The position numbers were made by a program, and so were the translations under genes. Positions 1-9,944 of a stretch of DNA of 60,973 nt are shown piece after piece. How positions within the stretch are numbered: the first letter of the stretch is position 1; each line of letters begins with the position of its first letter. The stretch is from Bacteroidota bacterium (GTDB lineage: Bacteria; Bacteroidota; Bacteroidia; Bacteroidales; VadinHA17). Location: positions 1 to 60,973 of the forward strand of contig JAKLDT010000004.1 of assembly GCA_022703405.1 (NCBI GenBank). The letters are read 5' to 3'. The notes under the pieces were generated by a model. It saw only the letters and a program-made list of their open reading frames with translations, was not told the DNA's origin and did no database searches.

Positions 1-471
1 ACAGTGAAGTATGGAACCATTGAGCTCCGGATTATTATTAAGGGCTTCATCCATTGCAAATCCCTGGCCTATTCCAATAGTATAATCGCTCAGGCTGACA
101 CTCATGCCTCTTTGTCCTGCTTCATCTGCAAACCATCTGAACAGGTCCCACCAGGCATCAGTGAAAAGGGCTGGTTTACTGGGATTTGACAACCCGTATG
201 ACAGTCCTCCGTAATCGAGGTGGCTGTAATTTATCTGAAGGCTTGAGATGCTCTTGCCACTAAGCTGATCGAGCTGCCAGAGCAGTCTTTCTTTTGTTAA
301 TGTATCTCCCTGCCACCAGTAGAATGGCACTTCTCCATAGCCGGCAGGCGGGTTTTTAAAGCCTGGAAGTACATCAATATCAGGACTTCTGTCAGGATAA
401 CCGGCAGGCAGTTTTTCATTCCTGCTGCATGACAGGAGAGTTAAAATAACAGTGAGAAGTACGATGCGCAT
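1..471 (-). CDS. Glycoside hydrolase-like lipoprotein, N-terminal part only
   Basis: Open reading frame on the minus strand that starts at 471 and runs off the left edge, so only the first 157 residues are present. It begins with a lipoprotein signal (MRIVLLTVILTLLSC, lipobox Cys15), implying a lipid-anchored envelope protein. The mature start (GFKNPPAGYGEVPFYWWQGD, then a segment resembling the LxxQL helix that follows) resembles large GH106-like glycosyl hydrolases of Bacteroidota, which open with an F-x-N-P-P segment and a W-x-x-G-D motif. That assignment rests on this N-terminal similarity only; no catalytic residue can be judged. It faces away from the antiporter gene and shares an intergenic region with it. 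Confidence 0.5.
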   Translation of the reverse strand, partial: MRIVLLTVILTLLSCSRNEKLPAGYPDRSPDIDVLPGFKNPPAGYGEVPFYWWQGDTLTKERLLWQLDQLSGKSISSLQINYSHLDYGGLSYGLSNPSKPALFTDAWWDLFRWFADEAGQRGMSVSLSDYTIGIGQGFAMDEALNNNPELNGSILHC

Positions 472-599
472 AAATTTTTTTATTAGCCTTTTTCCAAAGA
501 TAATTAATGATTCCAAATGGATTTGCCTTATCCCGATTTTGGCATAATGTTGCTATATTTGTTCACAGAGGTCTGCCTTTAATTTTAAACAACGATTGA

Positions 600-2861
600 A
601 TGGCCCATTTGCCTAGTCTTATATACGATCTTGCACTTATCCTGATTACAGGTGCTGTAACTACAGTTCTATTCAGAACAATAAAACAACCGCTTGTTCT
701 TGGTTATATTATTGCCGGTTTTCTTGTCGGCCCGCACCTTTCACTTACACCTACTGTTGCCGATACAGAGAACATCGAGATCTGGGCTGAAATAGGCGTT
801 ATTTTCCTTCTGTTCAGCCTCGGCCTGGAATTCAGCTTCAGAAAACTGAAAAGGGTTGGGGGTAGCGCCTCTATAACTGCTGTTGTTGAGATAGTAATTA
901 TCTTCATTTCAGGCTATCTGCTCGGTACTCTTCTCAAGTGGCCTGTAATGGACTGTATCTTCCTCGGAGGTATGCTTGCAAGCTCATCAACAACAATAAT
1001 AAGCAAGGCCTTTGATGAAATGGGCCTTAAAGCCAGGAACTTTGCAGGAGTGGTGATTGGCGTTCTCATTGTAGAAGATCTTCTTGTTATTATGCTGATG
1101 GTATTGTTGTCGACCCTTGCCGCAACAAAGGAGTTTGAAGGATCGGGCATGTTATTCACGGTGGCAAAGCTTATATTCTTCCTGATACTCTGGTTCATAG
1201 GCGGCATCTTTCTTATACCGACAATTATTAAAAAGTTCCGGCGCTACCTGTCAGATGAAAGTACTCTTATAATGTCAGTTGGCCTGTGTCTTGGAATGGT
1301 TATTCTTGCAACAAAAGCTGGTTTTTCTGCAGAACTTGGAGCCTTTCTGATGGGATCAATCCTCGCTGAATCAGTCATGGCTGAAAAAATTGACCATCTT
1401 ATCAAACCTGTGAGGGATCTTTTCGGGGCTGTGTTTTTTGTTTCAGTAGGGATGATGATAGATCCTCAGCTGATGTATGAGTACAGGTGGCCAATCTTGT
1501 GGGTGACTCTGCTTGTTATATTCGGGAAATTCTTTGCGACTGCAGCCGGGGCTCTGATTTCAGGTCAGCAAGTCAGGCAGTCGGTTCAGGTTGGCATGAG
1601 CATGGCTCAGGTTGGCGAATTTGCCTTTATAGTTGCCTCTCTCGGTCTGTCACTGGGAGTTACAAGTGATTTTCTTTTTCCTGTTGCTGTCGGAGTATCG
1701 GCTGTTACGACTTTCACAACTCCCTATATGATAAAATCATCAGACAGGATTTATAAAGTAATAGTCTCTGTTTTACCTGGCAGCTGGATAAGGACCCTGA
1801 ATAAATATTCTTATGCAGCACAGGGTATTCAGGCAGGAAGCAATCTCAAACAGGTTCTCCAGAAGCAGATTACTATTGTTCTGATAAATGGCAGTATAGT
1901 AATTGCTGTATTTCTGCTTGCCGTAAGGGTACTGCTTCCCTTTTTGAATGAGAATTTTTCCGGTGCTTATGTCCCGGAATTAATTACACTCATTGCTGCC
2001 CTTGGGTTTGGTAGTCCCTTCCTGTGGGCGCTTATGGCAAAAAGACCGGGAAATGTGCCTTATAAGGAATTGTGGCTCGATAATAAATACAGCAGGGGAC
2101 CTCTCTTTATAATTGAGGTTTCACGATTAATATCCGGTATACTTATAATCGGTTATCTGCTTGACCGTTTGTTTTCCACTTCAGTTGCTGCTGTGGTTGG
2201 CTTGCCTGTTATTGCTTTAACAGTAATTCTGTTCTCAGCGCGAACAAGAAAATTCTATGAAAAAATAGAATTAAGGTTTATCGATAACCTAAAGGCTAAC
2301 GAAAATGCTGATATTGAAAAAGATAAAAATAGTCCGGGTCTGAGAATGCAAATCACGGAAGATCATGAATTTAGGCCATGGGATGTGCATATAGTAGAGT
2401 TTCAGGTTGATCCAAATGCCATTTTTATCGGCCAGACACTGAACGAACTGGCCTGGAGGGAAAAGTTCGGCATAAATATTTCCTGTATCCGCAGAGGTGA
2501 CAGAATGATCTTTGCGCCCGGGCGTAATGACAGGATTCAGGCGCTTGATTTTATCGGAATAATCGGAACTGATGAGCAGATACAGGTATTCAGGAATTTC
2601 CTTGATTCCGGTGAAAAGCAGGCTTTTTCAGCACAGGATACAGACGATCTGGTTATCGAGAAAATTATAATAGGAGCAGGTAACAAGCTGAAAGGCCAGA
2701 CAATAAGGAATTCGGGGATAAGGGAAAATTCCAAAGGTCTTGTTATCGGGATTGAGAGAAATGATAAACGTATTCTTAACCCATCTTCCGATACTGTTTT
2801 TGAGTGGGGCGATATTGTCTGGATTGCAGGTGACAGGAAGCTTATTAAGAGGTATAAATAG
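600..2861 (+). CDS. Kef-type cation:proton antiporter with two C-terminal TrkA-C domains
   Basis: A 753-residue inner-membrane protein of the CPA2 (KefB/C, NhaS-like) family, which exchanges K+ or Na+ for protons. Residues 1-400 form a Na_H_Exchanger domain with many hydrophobic segments; GYIIAGFLVGPH and the GVLIVEDLLVI stretch with its acidic pair are family hallmarks. After further membrane segments come two RCK_C (TrkA-C) modules, about residues 595-675 and 690-753, of the kind that gate transport by ligand binding. There is no RCK_N nucleotide-binding domain, unlike KefC. A Bacteroidota -7 box (TATATTTG, 554-561) lies 38 bp upstream of the ATG but no good -33 TTTG is spaced correctly. 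Transported ion is not predictable. Confidence 0.9.
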   Translation: MAHLPSLIYDLALILITGAVTTVLFRTIKQPLVLGYIIAGFLVGPHLSLTPTVADTENIEIWAEIGVIFLLFSLGLEFSFRKLKRVGGSASITAVVEIVIIFISGYLLGTLLKWPVMDCIFLGGMLASSSTTIISKAFDEMGLKARNFAGVVIGVLIVEDLLVIMLMVLLSTLAATKEFEGSGMLFTVAKLIFFLILWFIGGIFLIPTIIKKFRRYLSDESTLIMSVGLCLGMVILATKAGFSAELGAFLMGSILAESVMAEKIDHLIKPVRDLFGAVFFVSVGMMIDPQLMYEYRWPILWVTLLVIFGKFFATAAGALISGQQVRQSVQVGMSMAQVGEFAFIVASLGLSLGVTSDFLFPVAVGVSAVTTFTTPYMIKSSDRIYKVIVSVLPGSWIRTLNKYSYAAQGIQAGSNLKQVLQKQITIVLINGSIVIAVFLLAVRVLLPFLNENFSGAYVPELITLIAALGFGSPFLWALMAKRPGNVPYKELWLDNKYSRGPLFIIEVSRLISGILIIGYLLDRLFSTSVAAVVGLPVIALTVILFSARTRKFYEKIELRFIDNLKANENADIEKDKNSPGLRMQITEDHEFRPWDVHIVEFQVDPNAIFIGQTLNELAWREKFGINISCIRRGDRMIFAPGRNDRIQALDFIGIIGTDEQIQVFRNFLDSGEKQAFSAQDTDDLVIEKIIIGAGNKLKGQTIRNSGIRENSKGLVIGIERNDKRILNPSSDTVFEWGDIVWIAGDRKLIKRYK

Positions 2862-2879
2862 CGGGGAAGTTGTAAAAAG

Positions 2880-2955
2880 TAATCAGTGATCAGTAAGCGG
2901 TAATCAGTTATCAGGTATCAGTAATTTTAACAAGCAACAAGCAACAAGCAACTAA
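2880..2955. repeat. Degenerate short tandem repeats (AATCAG and CAAGCAA units)
   Basis: The gap between the antiporter and gntP is filled by degenerate direct repeats: several TAATCAG/TGATCAG/TATCAG units followed by three CAAGCAA units. The same word families recur around 45.53-45.66 kb, so they belong to a dispersed simple-repeat class. No promoter is obvious in the gap. Confidence 0.7.
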
Positions 2956-2966
2956 AACACTCTCCT

Positions 2967-4286
2967 ATGCCACTACTTATCGCCCTCTGCGGAATAACAC
3001 TCTTCCTTATACTCATAATGGTTTTCAAGCTGAACCCTTTTATTGCCGTTATGATAGTTGCTATTTCTGTTGCACTTGCTGTTGGCATGCCTGTGGCAAA
3101 GGCAATATCAACAATTGAAAAAGGCATAGGCAGTACAATGGGAGTTATTGTCCCGGTTCTGGGATTAGGTGCCATGCTTGGCAAACTCGTTGCTGAAAGC
3201 GGTGCTGCCCAGAGAATTACAACACGTTTTCTGACCGGAGTAAATAAAAACAGGATACAGAGTTCAATAATGATAGCAGGCTTCATAATTGGCGTGGCCC
3301 TGTTCTATGAGATAGGTTTCTTCATAATGATCCCGCTCGTTTTTACAATTGCCGCTTCAACCGGCCTTCCACTTATATATGTTGGCCTTCCAATGCTTGC
3401 CTCACTTTCGGTAACACATGGCCTTTTGCCGCCACATCCTGCCCCCACGGCTCTTACTGCAATTTTTCAGGCTGACCTTGGTCTCACACTCCTGTACGGC
3501 CTTACAATTGCCGTACCTACAATTCTGGTTTCCGGACCCTTTCTGGCAAGGTTTTTAAGCAGGGTTGATGCAAAGCCAATCGCCGAATTTGTCAACCAGA
3601 AAGTTATGGCAGAAAATGAAATGCCTGGCTTCTGGAAAAGCTTCTTTACGGCCCTTATGCCTGTTATACTTATATCTCTCGCTACAGTCGCTGGCCTTAC
3701 ACTACCTGAGGGAAATATCCTTCGCAGGTTTCTCTCAGGTATAGGAAATCCTATTGTTGCAATGCTTCTTTCTGTATTGTTTGCCATATATACTCTTGGT
3801 ATCAGCAGAGGAAAAAAGATGCCTGACATTATGAAATCACTTGGCCATTCTGTTGGAAGCATAGCAATGATAATGCTGCTGATTTCAGGTGCGGGTGCAT
3901 TAAAACAGGTCCTTGTTGATGGAGGAGTCAGTAAATATATAGGCGAGCTTCTGAGCAGTTCAGGACTTTCTCCACTATTCCTGGGCTGGCTTATTGCCAC
4001 AATTCTCAGGATATGTATCGGATCTGCCACTGTATCAGGTCTTACTGCAGCCGGCATAGTGCTCCCTCTTGTGGCAGGCACAGGTGTTAAACCGGAACTG
4101 ATGGTCCTTGCCGTCGGTTCAGGAAGCCTGATGTGCAGTCATGTTAACGATACCGGATTCTGGCTATTCAAGGAGTACTTCAATCTCAGTGTTAAAGAAA
4201 CGCTTAAGACCTGGACAATAATGGAGACTTCAATAGGTATCACAGGACTGATAGGGGTACTGCTTTTAAACCAGATTGTGGGTTGA
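2967..4286 (+). CDS. GntP-family gluconate/organic acid:H+ symporter
   Basis: A 439-residue polytopic membrane protein of the GntP family, which imports gluconate or related sugar acids with protons. The start (MPLLIALCGITLFLILIMVF) is the usual first membrane helix, and the conserved HGLLPPHPAPT loop near residue 150 is diagnostic. Length matches the family norm of about 440. The next gene begins 72 bp downstream in the same direction but is functionally unrelated, so an operon is uncertain. Substrate cannot be told from sequence alone; no gluconate kinase or dehydratase is in the window. Confidence 0.92.
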   Translation: MPLLIALCGITLFLILIMVFKLNPFIAVMIVAISVALAVGMPVAKAISTIEKGIGSTMGVIVPVLGLGAMLGKLVAESGAAQRITTRFLTGVNKNRIQSSIMIAGFIIGVALFYEIGFFIMIPLVFTIAASTGLPLIYVGLPMLASLSVTHGLLPPHPAPTALTAIFQADLGLTLLYGLTIAVPTILVSGPFLARFLSRVDAKPIAEFVNQKVMAENEMPGFWKSFFTALMPVILISLATVAGLTLPEGNILRRFLSGIGNPIVAMLLSVLFAIYTLGISRGKKMPDIMKSLGHSVGSIAMIMLLISGAGALKQVLVDGGVSKYIGELLSSSGLSPLFLGWLIATILRICIGSATVSGLTAAGIVLPLVAGTGVKPELMVLAVGSGSLMCSHVNDTGFWLFKEYFNLSVKETLKTWTIMETSIGITGLIGVLLLNQIVG

Positions 4287-4358
4287 TCTGTTTATTGTCT
4301 CTTTTTTTGTAAATTTAGCATCCTTAATACAGGGTCATTTGCAAATTTCTTCAATAAA

Positions 4359-7300
4359 ATGAAAAAGTTATTTTTTTTCCTGTTATTGTCTGCTGCCATA
4401 ACAGACAGTATTCTCGCTCAGGAAGGCGCAACTCTTCTGAACAACTTTCAGGAGAGCAGTGAGCCTGAAGACCAAAGCTGGGCCATTTGCCAGGACGGAT
4501 ATAACACTATGCTTTTTGCAAACCGCAGGGGCATAATGACCTTTGACGGGCAAAAATGGGACTTTGTCATGATGCCGGCCGTACCTTATTCATTAAGCTA
4601 TTCAGGCGCTGATAACAGAGTATATGCTGGTTGTGACAATAATTACGGTTATCTTGAAAAAGATGACAAGGGATTTTACCATTTCGTGTCTCTTTCTGGT
4701 GATTCTGCTGCTGTCGGGCTGATTTCCAGGATAATACTGACCGATACCACAGTGTGGTTTTACAGTGAATCTTCAATAAGCAGGCATAATCTTAAAACAG
4801 GAATGCTTGAGAAGCGCTTTGAAAATAAGGGCGGAAAGTTATTCACAGGTATGTTCCTGACAGCAAAGAATGCCTTTATAAATGTCACCTCAGCTGGCCT
4901 CCACAGGGTTGAGGCCGATACTCTTTTTCCCATTGTAACAGGCTATCTTACAATGAATGAAGTTGTATTGTTCTCACTGCCTTATGATGCCAGGCAGGTG
5001 TTGCTTGGTCTGGGAAACAGTACACTGAAACTTTTTGATGGTATCAAGTATTATGATTACAACATACATGATGAGGGTTACCTGGCCGACAACATCTTGT
5101 CTGACGGTACAGCTGTAAGTGATTCTCTGTATGCTTTTTCGACTCTTAGCGGTGGATGTATTGTTGTCGATAGAAAAACAGGAAAGCTTATTTCAACAAT
5201 AAATTACCAGAATGGTCTTCCCGATGATGAAGTATATGCCATATCTTCAGACAATCAGCTTGGACTCTGGATCTCACATCAGTATGGTCTGAGCAGGGCC
5301 GCCTTAAAATTGCCAGCAGGTAATTTCAGCATTTATCCGGGCCTGTCAGGTAACCTTACAACATCATTATTTTACAATAATGAATTGTATGTGGCTACAA
5401 GCGAAGGTGTTTTCTACCTCGATGAGGTCAGGAATTTCGGAGAGGTGGAAGTGCTTGTTAAAAATGAAAAGGCTGCTTCAGGGCCTGCTGCAGTCAGTCC
5501 TTCTTCTCAGGTGCAGCCTTCAAAGGAAAGCGGGAGAACTAAAAAAGGATTGTTTTCAAAAATTTTCGGGAAAAAAGAGCCTGCAGCTTCTGCTTCTGCA
5601 GCCGGCACTGCTGCAGTGCCTGTAGCTGAGCCTCAGTTTATCCGTAAAAAGGTGAGCCGGTTGAAGTCTGTGAATTATATATATCGCAGGGTTTCAGGTC
5701 TTAATGAAAAATGTTTTCAGCTTCTTGCTGCAAGGGAAGGAATACTTGTCTCGACAACAAATGGCCTGTTTGTAATAAATGATCATAAGGCAAAAATTGT
5801 TGAAAAGGATGTTTATGTAACATTTATAAGTGAAAAATTCAGCGACAACAGCTATTACGTTGCAACAACGGAAGGATATTTCAGGCTAGTAAATATTGCC
5901 GGTACCTGGAAGACAGAATATCCTGACAGGAAGTTCAATCAGCCTCTTTATTCAATCACCGCAGACAATAATAAAACAATATGGTTGGGGGGAAACAGTC
6001 TCGTATATCGGATGACTCCCGGAAACAACGGCGAAAAATATTCTTATAAAACCTATTCGGTTCAGAATGATTATCCAAATAAGTATTTTGTAAAAAGCAT
6101 TAATGACACACTTTTCCTGTTTACTGAAGGAAGAATTTTCTGCTTCAACATCACAAAAGACAGTTTTGATGAGTATGCCCGGTCAAAAACAGGAGCAGGG
6201 GAAAAAGTGAATTATATTATATCACAACCAGGCATTGCATGGTTCAATGATGGTGAGGAATGGATTTACATGCCTGCGGATGACAGGGTTAAACCGGGTG
6301 ACGCTGCTATGCTCAAAATATTCGATAAAGTCAGTTCTGTATCACTTTCAGATAAATACCTGTGGACTGTCACAGGCAGCAATCAGGTATTCCGTATTGA
6401 GCTGAACAGGAACATTTCAGTACAGGGCGATGTTGATCTGTTCGTCAGGAACATAAATAATAATGAAGGTGAGTATTTCCGGATCTCAAATGCAGTTCTG
6501 GGCAGAGGTGACAATACTGTAAGCATCGATTTGGTTTCTCCCGGATACCTTCGTCAGAATTCAACTCAATATCAGTATCTTCTTGAGGGTATCATGTCTG
6601 AATGGTCTAAGTGGTCAACCTCATCCACAATCACCCTTATGCCGCCTGCAGGATCACACAAGCTGCTTGTGAGGGCAAAGGATATCTGGGGTAATATAAG
6701 TGAAACACAGGCGCTTAAATTCACAATCAGGCAGCCATTTACCCAGTCTACTGCATTTTATATATTAATACTGATAGTTGTCCTTTCACTGGTTTTATTT
6801 GTGTCAAGGCTGCGCGAGCAGAAACTAATAAAGGAAAAGCTGGTGCTTGAAGAAAAGGTGCAGGAACGAACACAGGAGATTCAGGCCCAGAAAGAGGAAA
6901 TTACCTCAAGCATTGAGTATGCAAGCCGCATCCAGAGGGCTATGCTTCCGATGGAAGATATGTACAAAAAGAATTTCTCTGAGCACTTTATTATATTCAA
7001 GCCAAGGGATATTGTAAGCGGCGATTTTTACTGGATAGGAGAGGATGAAAAACGTGTTTACTTCACTGTTGCCGATTGTACGGGACATGGAGTGCCTGGA
7101 GCCTTTATGAGCTCACTCGGAATATCAACCCTGCATGAAATAATAACTAATCAGGAGAACCTTACAGCTGCCGGAGTGCTTAATCTTCTGCGCAATAAAA
7201 TTAAAACTTCCCTGCATCAGACAGGCAAGGAGGGTGAAGCTGCCGACGGAATGGATATTGCTTTCTGTATTCTTCACAAGAATAAAAAGATTCTTGAGTT

Positions 7301-7649
7301 TGCAGGTGCATATAATCCACTTATAATTTTTCAGAATGGTGAACTCAGGGAGTTCAAGGCCGACAGGATGCCGATAGGTATATATTATGGTGAAAAAGAG
7401 ACATTTGCGAATAATGAAATAAAGGTTTCAAAGGGAGAAGTGCTGTATATTTTCTCTGACGGACTATGCGACCAGTTTGGCGGACTTACAGGAAGAAAAT
7501 TCAAACTTGCCAATCTGAAGAAGCTGCTTACAGAAATTAATATGAAGCCATTGACAGAACAGAAGGATATGATTGAAGCAGAGTTCTCCAGGTGGAAAGG
7601 CTCATACGCACAGGTAGACGATATATCAATGGTGGGAGTGAAAATCTAA
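4359..7649 (+). CDS. Periplasmic beta-propeller sensor with SpoIIE phosphatase output
   Basis: A 1,096-residue single-pass sensor. Order seen: signal peptide (1-20, ending in SILAQ), WD/Reg_prop-type beta-propeller repeats up to about 370, an Ala/Ser/Pro-rich insert (about 373-425), more propeller repeats, a Y_Y_Y domain (about 730-795), one membrane helix (about 803-822), a charged coiled coil, and a cytoplasmic PP2C/SpoIIE serine phosphatase from about 870 to the end. Phosphatase motifs visible are DIVSGDFYW, VADCTGHGVPGAF and a final DDIS. The architecture parallels hybrid two-component sensors of Bacteroidota but with a phosphatase instead of a kinase, so it probably controls a partner-switching (anti-sigma or STAS) target that is not encoded here. 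The ligand is unknown. Confidence 0.88.
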   Translation: MKKLFFFLLLSAAITDSILAQEGATLLNNFQESSEPEDQSWAICQDGYNTMLFANRRGIMTFDGQKWDFVMMPAVPYSLSYSGADNRVYAGCDNNYGYLEKDDKGFYHFVSLSGDSAAVGLISRIILTDTTVWFYSESSISRHNLKTGMLEKRFENKGGKLFTGMFLTAKNAFINVTSAGLHRVEADTLFPIVTGYLTMNEVVLFSLPYDARQVLLGLGNSTLKLFDGIKYYDYNIHDEGYLADNILSDGTAVSDSLYAFSTLSGGCIVVDRKTGKLISTINYQNGLPDDEVYAISSDNQLGLWISHQYGLSRAALKLPAGNFSIYPGLSGNLTTSLFYNNELYVATSEGVFYLDEVRNFGEVEVLVKNEKAASGPAAVSPSSQVQPSKESGRTKKGLFSKIFGKKEPAASASAAGTAAVPVAEPQFIRKKVSRLKSVNYIYRRVSGLNEKCFQLLAAREGILVSTTNGLFVINDHKAKIVEKDVYVTFISEKFSDNSYYVATTEGYFRLVNIAGTWKTEYPDRKFNQPLYSITADNNKTIWLGGNSLVYRMTPGNNGEKYSYKTYSVQNDYPNKYFVKSINDTLFLFTEGRIFCFNITKDSFDEYARSKTGAGEKVNYIISQPGIAWFNDGEEWIYMPADDRVKPGDAAMLKIFDKVSSVSLSDKYLWTVTGSNQVFRIELNRNISVQGDVDLFVRNINNNEGEYFRISNAVLGRGDNTVSIDLVSPGYLRQNSTQYQYLLEGIMSEWSKWSTSSTITLMPPAGSHKLLVRAKDIWGNISETQALKFTIRQPFTQSTAFYILILIVVLSLVLFVSRLREQKLIKEKLVLEEKVQERTQEIQAQKEEITSSIEYASRIQRAMLPMEDMYKKNFSEHFIIFKPRDIVSGDFYWIGEDEKRVYFTVADCTGHGVPGAFMSSLGISTLHEIITNQENLTAAGVLNLLRNKIKTSLHQTGKEGEAADGMDIAFCILHKNKKILEFAGAYNPLIIFQNGELREFKADRMPIGIYYGEKETFANNEIKVSKGEVLYIFSDGLCDQFGGLTGRKFKLANLKKLLTEINMKPLTEQKDMIEAEFSRWKGSYAQVDDISMVGVKI

Positions 7650-7663
7650 AACATAATTTTAAT

Positions 7664-9064
7664 ATGAAAATCAAATTTATCGGGGCTGCCCAGGAAGTGA
7701 CCGGCAGCAAACATCTTATTACAACTGACAGGGGAAAAAGGATTCTGCTCGACTGTGGCATGTTCCAGGGAAAAGGTCTTGAAACAGATGGACTTAACAG
7801 GGATCTTATGTTCGAGGCAGCATCTGTTGACCATATAATTCTCACCCATGCCCATATTGACCATGCAGGACTGATTCCCTATATGTATAAGATGGGATTC
7901 AGGGGGTCAGTTGTTTGTACAAATGCTACACGCGACCTATGCGCAATTATGCTGGCCGATTCAGCCTTCATACAGGAGCATGATACCTATACTTTCAATA
8001 AACGCCGGGCAAAAAAAGGACTGCCTCTTGTTACTCCTATTTACACCCAGGAAGATGCACGCAATTGCATGAACCTCTTCATAGGTGTCCCTGCCAATAT
8101 GAAGTTCATGATTGATGATAATATAAAGGTGCGTTTTACTAACACCGGGCACATGCTGGGAAGCGGAGCTGCAAATATTCAGATAATCGAGAACGGACAG
8201 ATAAAAAGGATAACCTATACAGGTGACATCGGCCGGCCTGTAAACAGGATACTTGCCCCTCCTGTACCATTCCCGCAGGCTGATATCCTGATCACTGAAT
8301 CCACTTATGGCGACAGGCTGCATTCATCAAATGAGGAAGCTGAAGAACAAATGCTTAAAATTGTAATTGAAACTTGTGTAAACAAGGGAGGAAAGCTTAT
8401 TATCCCTTCTTTCAGTGTCGGCAGGACCCAGGAGGTTGTTTATGCCCTTAATAATTTCTTTAATGCAGGTAAATTGCCAAGAGTTGATATTTATGTTGAT
8501 AGTCCTCTTGCAGTAAACGCCACCTCGGTTTTCAGGGCTCATCCTGAATGCTACAATGATGATTTTCATAAGGTTATGGCAACTGATCCTGATCCTTTCG
8601 GATTCAATGGCCTGTATTATATTACCCGTCAGCAGGATTCGAAAAAGCTAAATGAACTTAAAAAGCCCTGCGTAATAATCTCAGCATCAGGCATGATGGA
8701 AGCCGGTCGTGTGAAACACCACCTGGCAAATAATATTTCTGATCCGAAAAATACTATTCTTGCCGTAGGATATTGTTCTCCCATAACCCTGGGGGCCAGG
8801 ATACTAAGAGGCGACAGGGAGGTGTCAATTCATGGTAATGTTTATGAGGTTAAGGCTGATGTCAGAAAACTCGACTCATTCAGCGGGCATGCTGATTATA
8901 AGGAGATGATTGATTATCTGGGCTGCCAGGATAAAAGTGCACTTGAAAAGACTTTCATAGTACATGGTGAGCGCGAAACCCAGAAGAAATATGCAGACAC
9001 ACTTTCAGCAGAGGGATACAGTAATATAGAGATCCCTGCACGTGGTCAGGAATATACCTTATGA
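7664..9064 (+). CDS. MBL-fold beta-CASP RNA-processing nuclease
   Basis: A metallo-beta-lactamase fold protein with beta-CASP and C-terminal RMMBL domains, the family of CPSF/Ysh1-like ribonucleases. The zinc motif HAHIDHAG is at residues 62-69, followed by the beta-CASP core and an SFSGHADY motif near residue 405 that supplies a metal-binding His. The frame is open back to 7592, but I chose the ATG at 7664: it follows the previous stop by 14 bp and gives the normal family start MKIKFIGAAQEVTG. At 466 residues it is full length. Family members cleave or trim RNA in the cytoplasm; the specific substrate is unknown. Confidence 0.9.
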   Translation: MKIKFIGAAQEVTGSKHLITTDRGKRILLDCGMFQGKGLETDGLNRDLMFEAASVDHIILTHAHIDHAGLIPYMYKMGFRGSVVCTNATRDLCAIMLADSAFIQEHDTYTFNKRRAKKGLPLVTPIYTQEDARNCMNLFIGVPANMKFMIDDNIKVRFTNTGHMLGSGAANIQIIENGQIKRITYTGDIGRPVNRILAPPVPFPQADILITESTYGDRLHSSNEEAEEQMLKIVIETCVNKGGKLIIPSFSVGRTQEVVYALNNFFNAGKLPRVDIYVDSPLAVNATSVFRAHPECYNDDFHKVMATDPDPFGFNGLYYITRQQDSKKLNELKKPCVIISASGMMEAGRVKHHLANNISDPKNTILAVGYCSPITLGARILRGDREVSIHGNVYEVKADVRKLDSFSGHADYKEMIDYLGCQDKSALEKTFIVHGERETQKKYADTLSAEGYSNIEIPARGQEYTL

Positions 9065-9139
9065 AAATAATTGCATCAGTCATGTTATCATTTCAATCAG
9101 CTTATTAATTTTGCCGCTCAGAAATCAAGACTGTTTATT

Positions 9140-9850
9140 ATGGGAAGAGCATTTGAATACAGAAGAGCCTCCAAGGAAAAAAGGTGGGATAAGATGTCCA
9201 AACTTTTTCCAAAGCTTGCAAAGACAATAACAATGGCTGCCAAGGAAGGTGGCTCTGATCCTGATATGAATGCCAAGCTCCGTACTGCAATTCTGAATGC
9301 CAAGGCTCAGAATATGCCGAAGGACAACATAGAAGCTGCAATAAAAAGGGCCTCAGGCAAAGATTCTGCTGCTTATGAGGAAATATGCTATGAAGGGAAG
9401 GGCCCTCACGGAGTTCTTGTATTTGTCGAATGTGCAACTGATAATAATACACGAACTGTTGCCAATGTCAAAGCATACTTCGGGAAAAACGGAGGCACTA
9501 TGGTTCCGACAGGATCTCTTGAGTTCATGTTCTCGAGAAAAGCTGTTTTTGAGTTTGAAATTCCTGAAGATAAGAGTCTTGAAGATATTGAATTTGAGCT
9601 GATTGAAGCAGGGCTTGAGGAAATTGAAAAGTATGATGATACTGTTTTTGTATATGGTGATTATACAAATTTTGGTTCACTGTCCCATGCCCTTGATAAC
9701 CTGGGAATTGAAGCAAGTAAAGCCACACTCAAAAGGATTCCTCTGAATCAGGTTGAATTTACTGATGAACAGCTTGCTGATATTGAAAAGCTTATTGACA
9801 GGCTGGAAGATGATGATGATGTTCAGGCCGTATATACTAATATAGCTTAA
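9140..9850 (+). CDS. YebC/PmpR-family protein (TACO1-like translation factor)
   Basis: A 236-residue YebC-family protein. The start [16 protein letters not shown] is the standard one for Bacteroidota members (MGRAFE...), so the in-frame upstream ATG at 9071 was rejected. Internal hallmarks are [32 protein letters not shown] and YEGKGPHGV. The family was long annotated as transcriptional regulators and has more recently been tied to ribosome stalling relief; which role applies here is not shown. A GC-rich hairpin just after the stop probably terminates transcription. Confidence 0.93.
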   Translation: MGRAFEYRRASKEKRWDKMSKLFPKLAKTITMAAKEGGSDPDMNAKLRTAILNAKAQNMPKDNIEAAIKRASGKDSAAYEEICYEGKGPHGVLVFVECATDNNTRTVANVKAYFGKNGGTMVPTGSLEFMFSRKAVFEFEIPEDKSLEDIEFELIEAGLEEIEKYDDTVFVYGDYTNFGSLSHALDNLGIEASKATLKRIPLNQVEFTDEQLADIEKLIDRLEDDDDVQAVYTNIA

Positions 9851-9855
9851 CCCCC

Positions 9856-9876
9856 AAACCCCCCAAGGGGGGCTTT
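9856..9876 (+). terminator. Hairpin terminator after yebC
   Basis: Six C, AA, six G, then CTTT, beginning 5 bases after the yebC stop: a perfect 6-bp GC stem with a 2-base loop, extended by AAA/TTT. The T-run is short, and this C6-AA-G6 word is also a common dispersed Bacteroidota intergenic repeat, so the terminator role is probable rather than certain. Confidence 0.65.
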
Positions 9877-9944
9877 AAGAAGGAGCCTCATTCCAATCTT
9901 GTGTGAGCGATAGGATGTCTTAAAATGAGGTGCTTAAGTGCATT

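Noticed and set aside
2880-2955. Transcription-factor operator between the antiporter and gntP
   Set aside because: The repeats are degenerate and of a class found at other gene ends; they look like dispersed simple sequence rather than a binding site.
3467-4081. 204-codon minus-strand frame within the GntP permease
   Set aside because: Antisense shadow; the plus-strand frame has clear family motifs and membrane helices.
7592-7663. Upstream start of the MBL nuclease giving 24 extra residues
   Set aside because: It would overlap the previous gene by 58 bases and add a stretch absent from the family's normal N-terminus.
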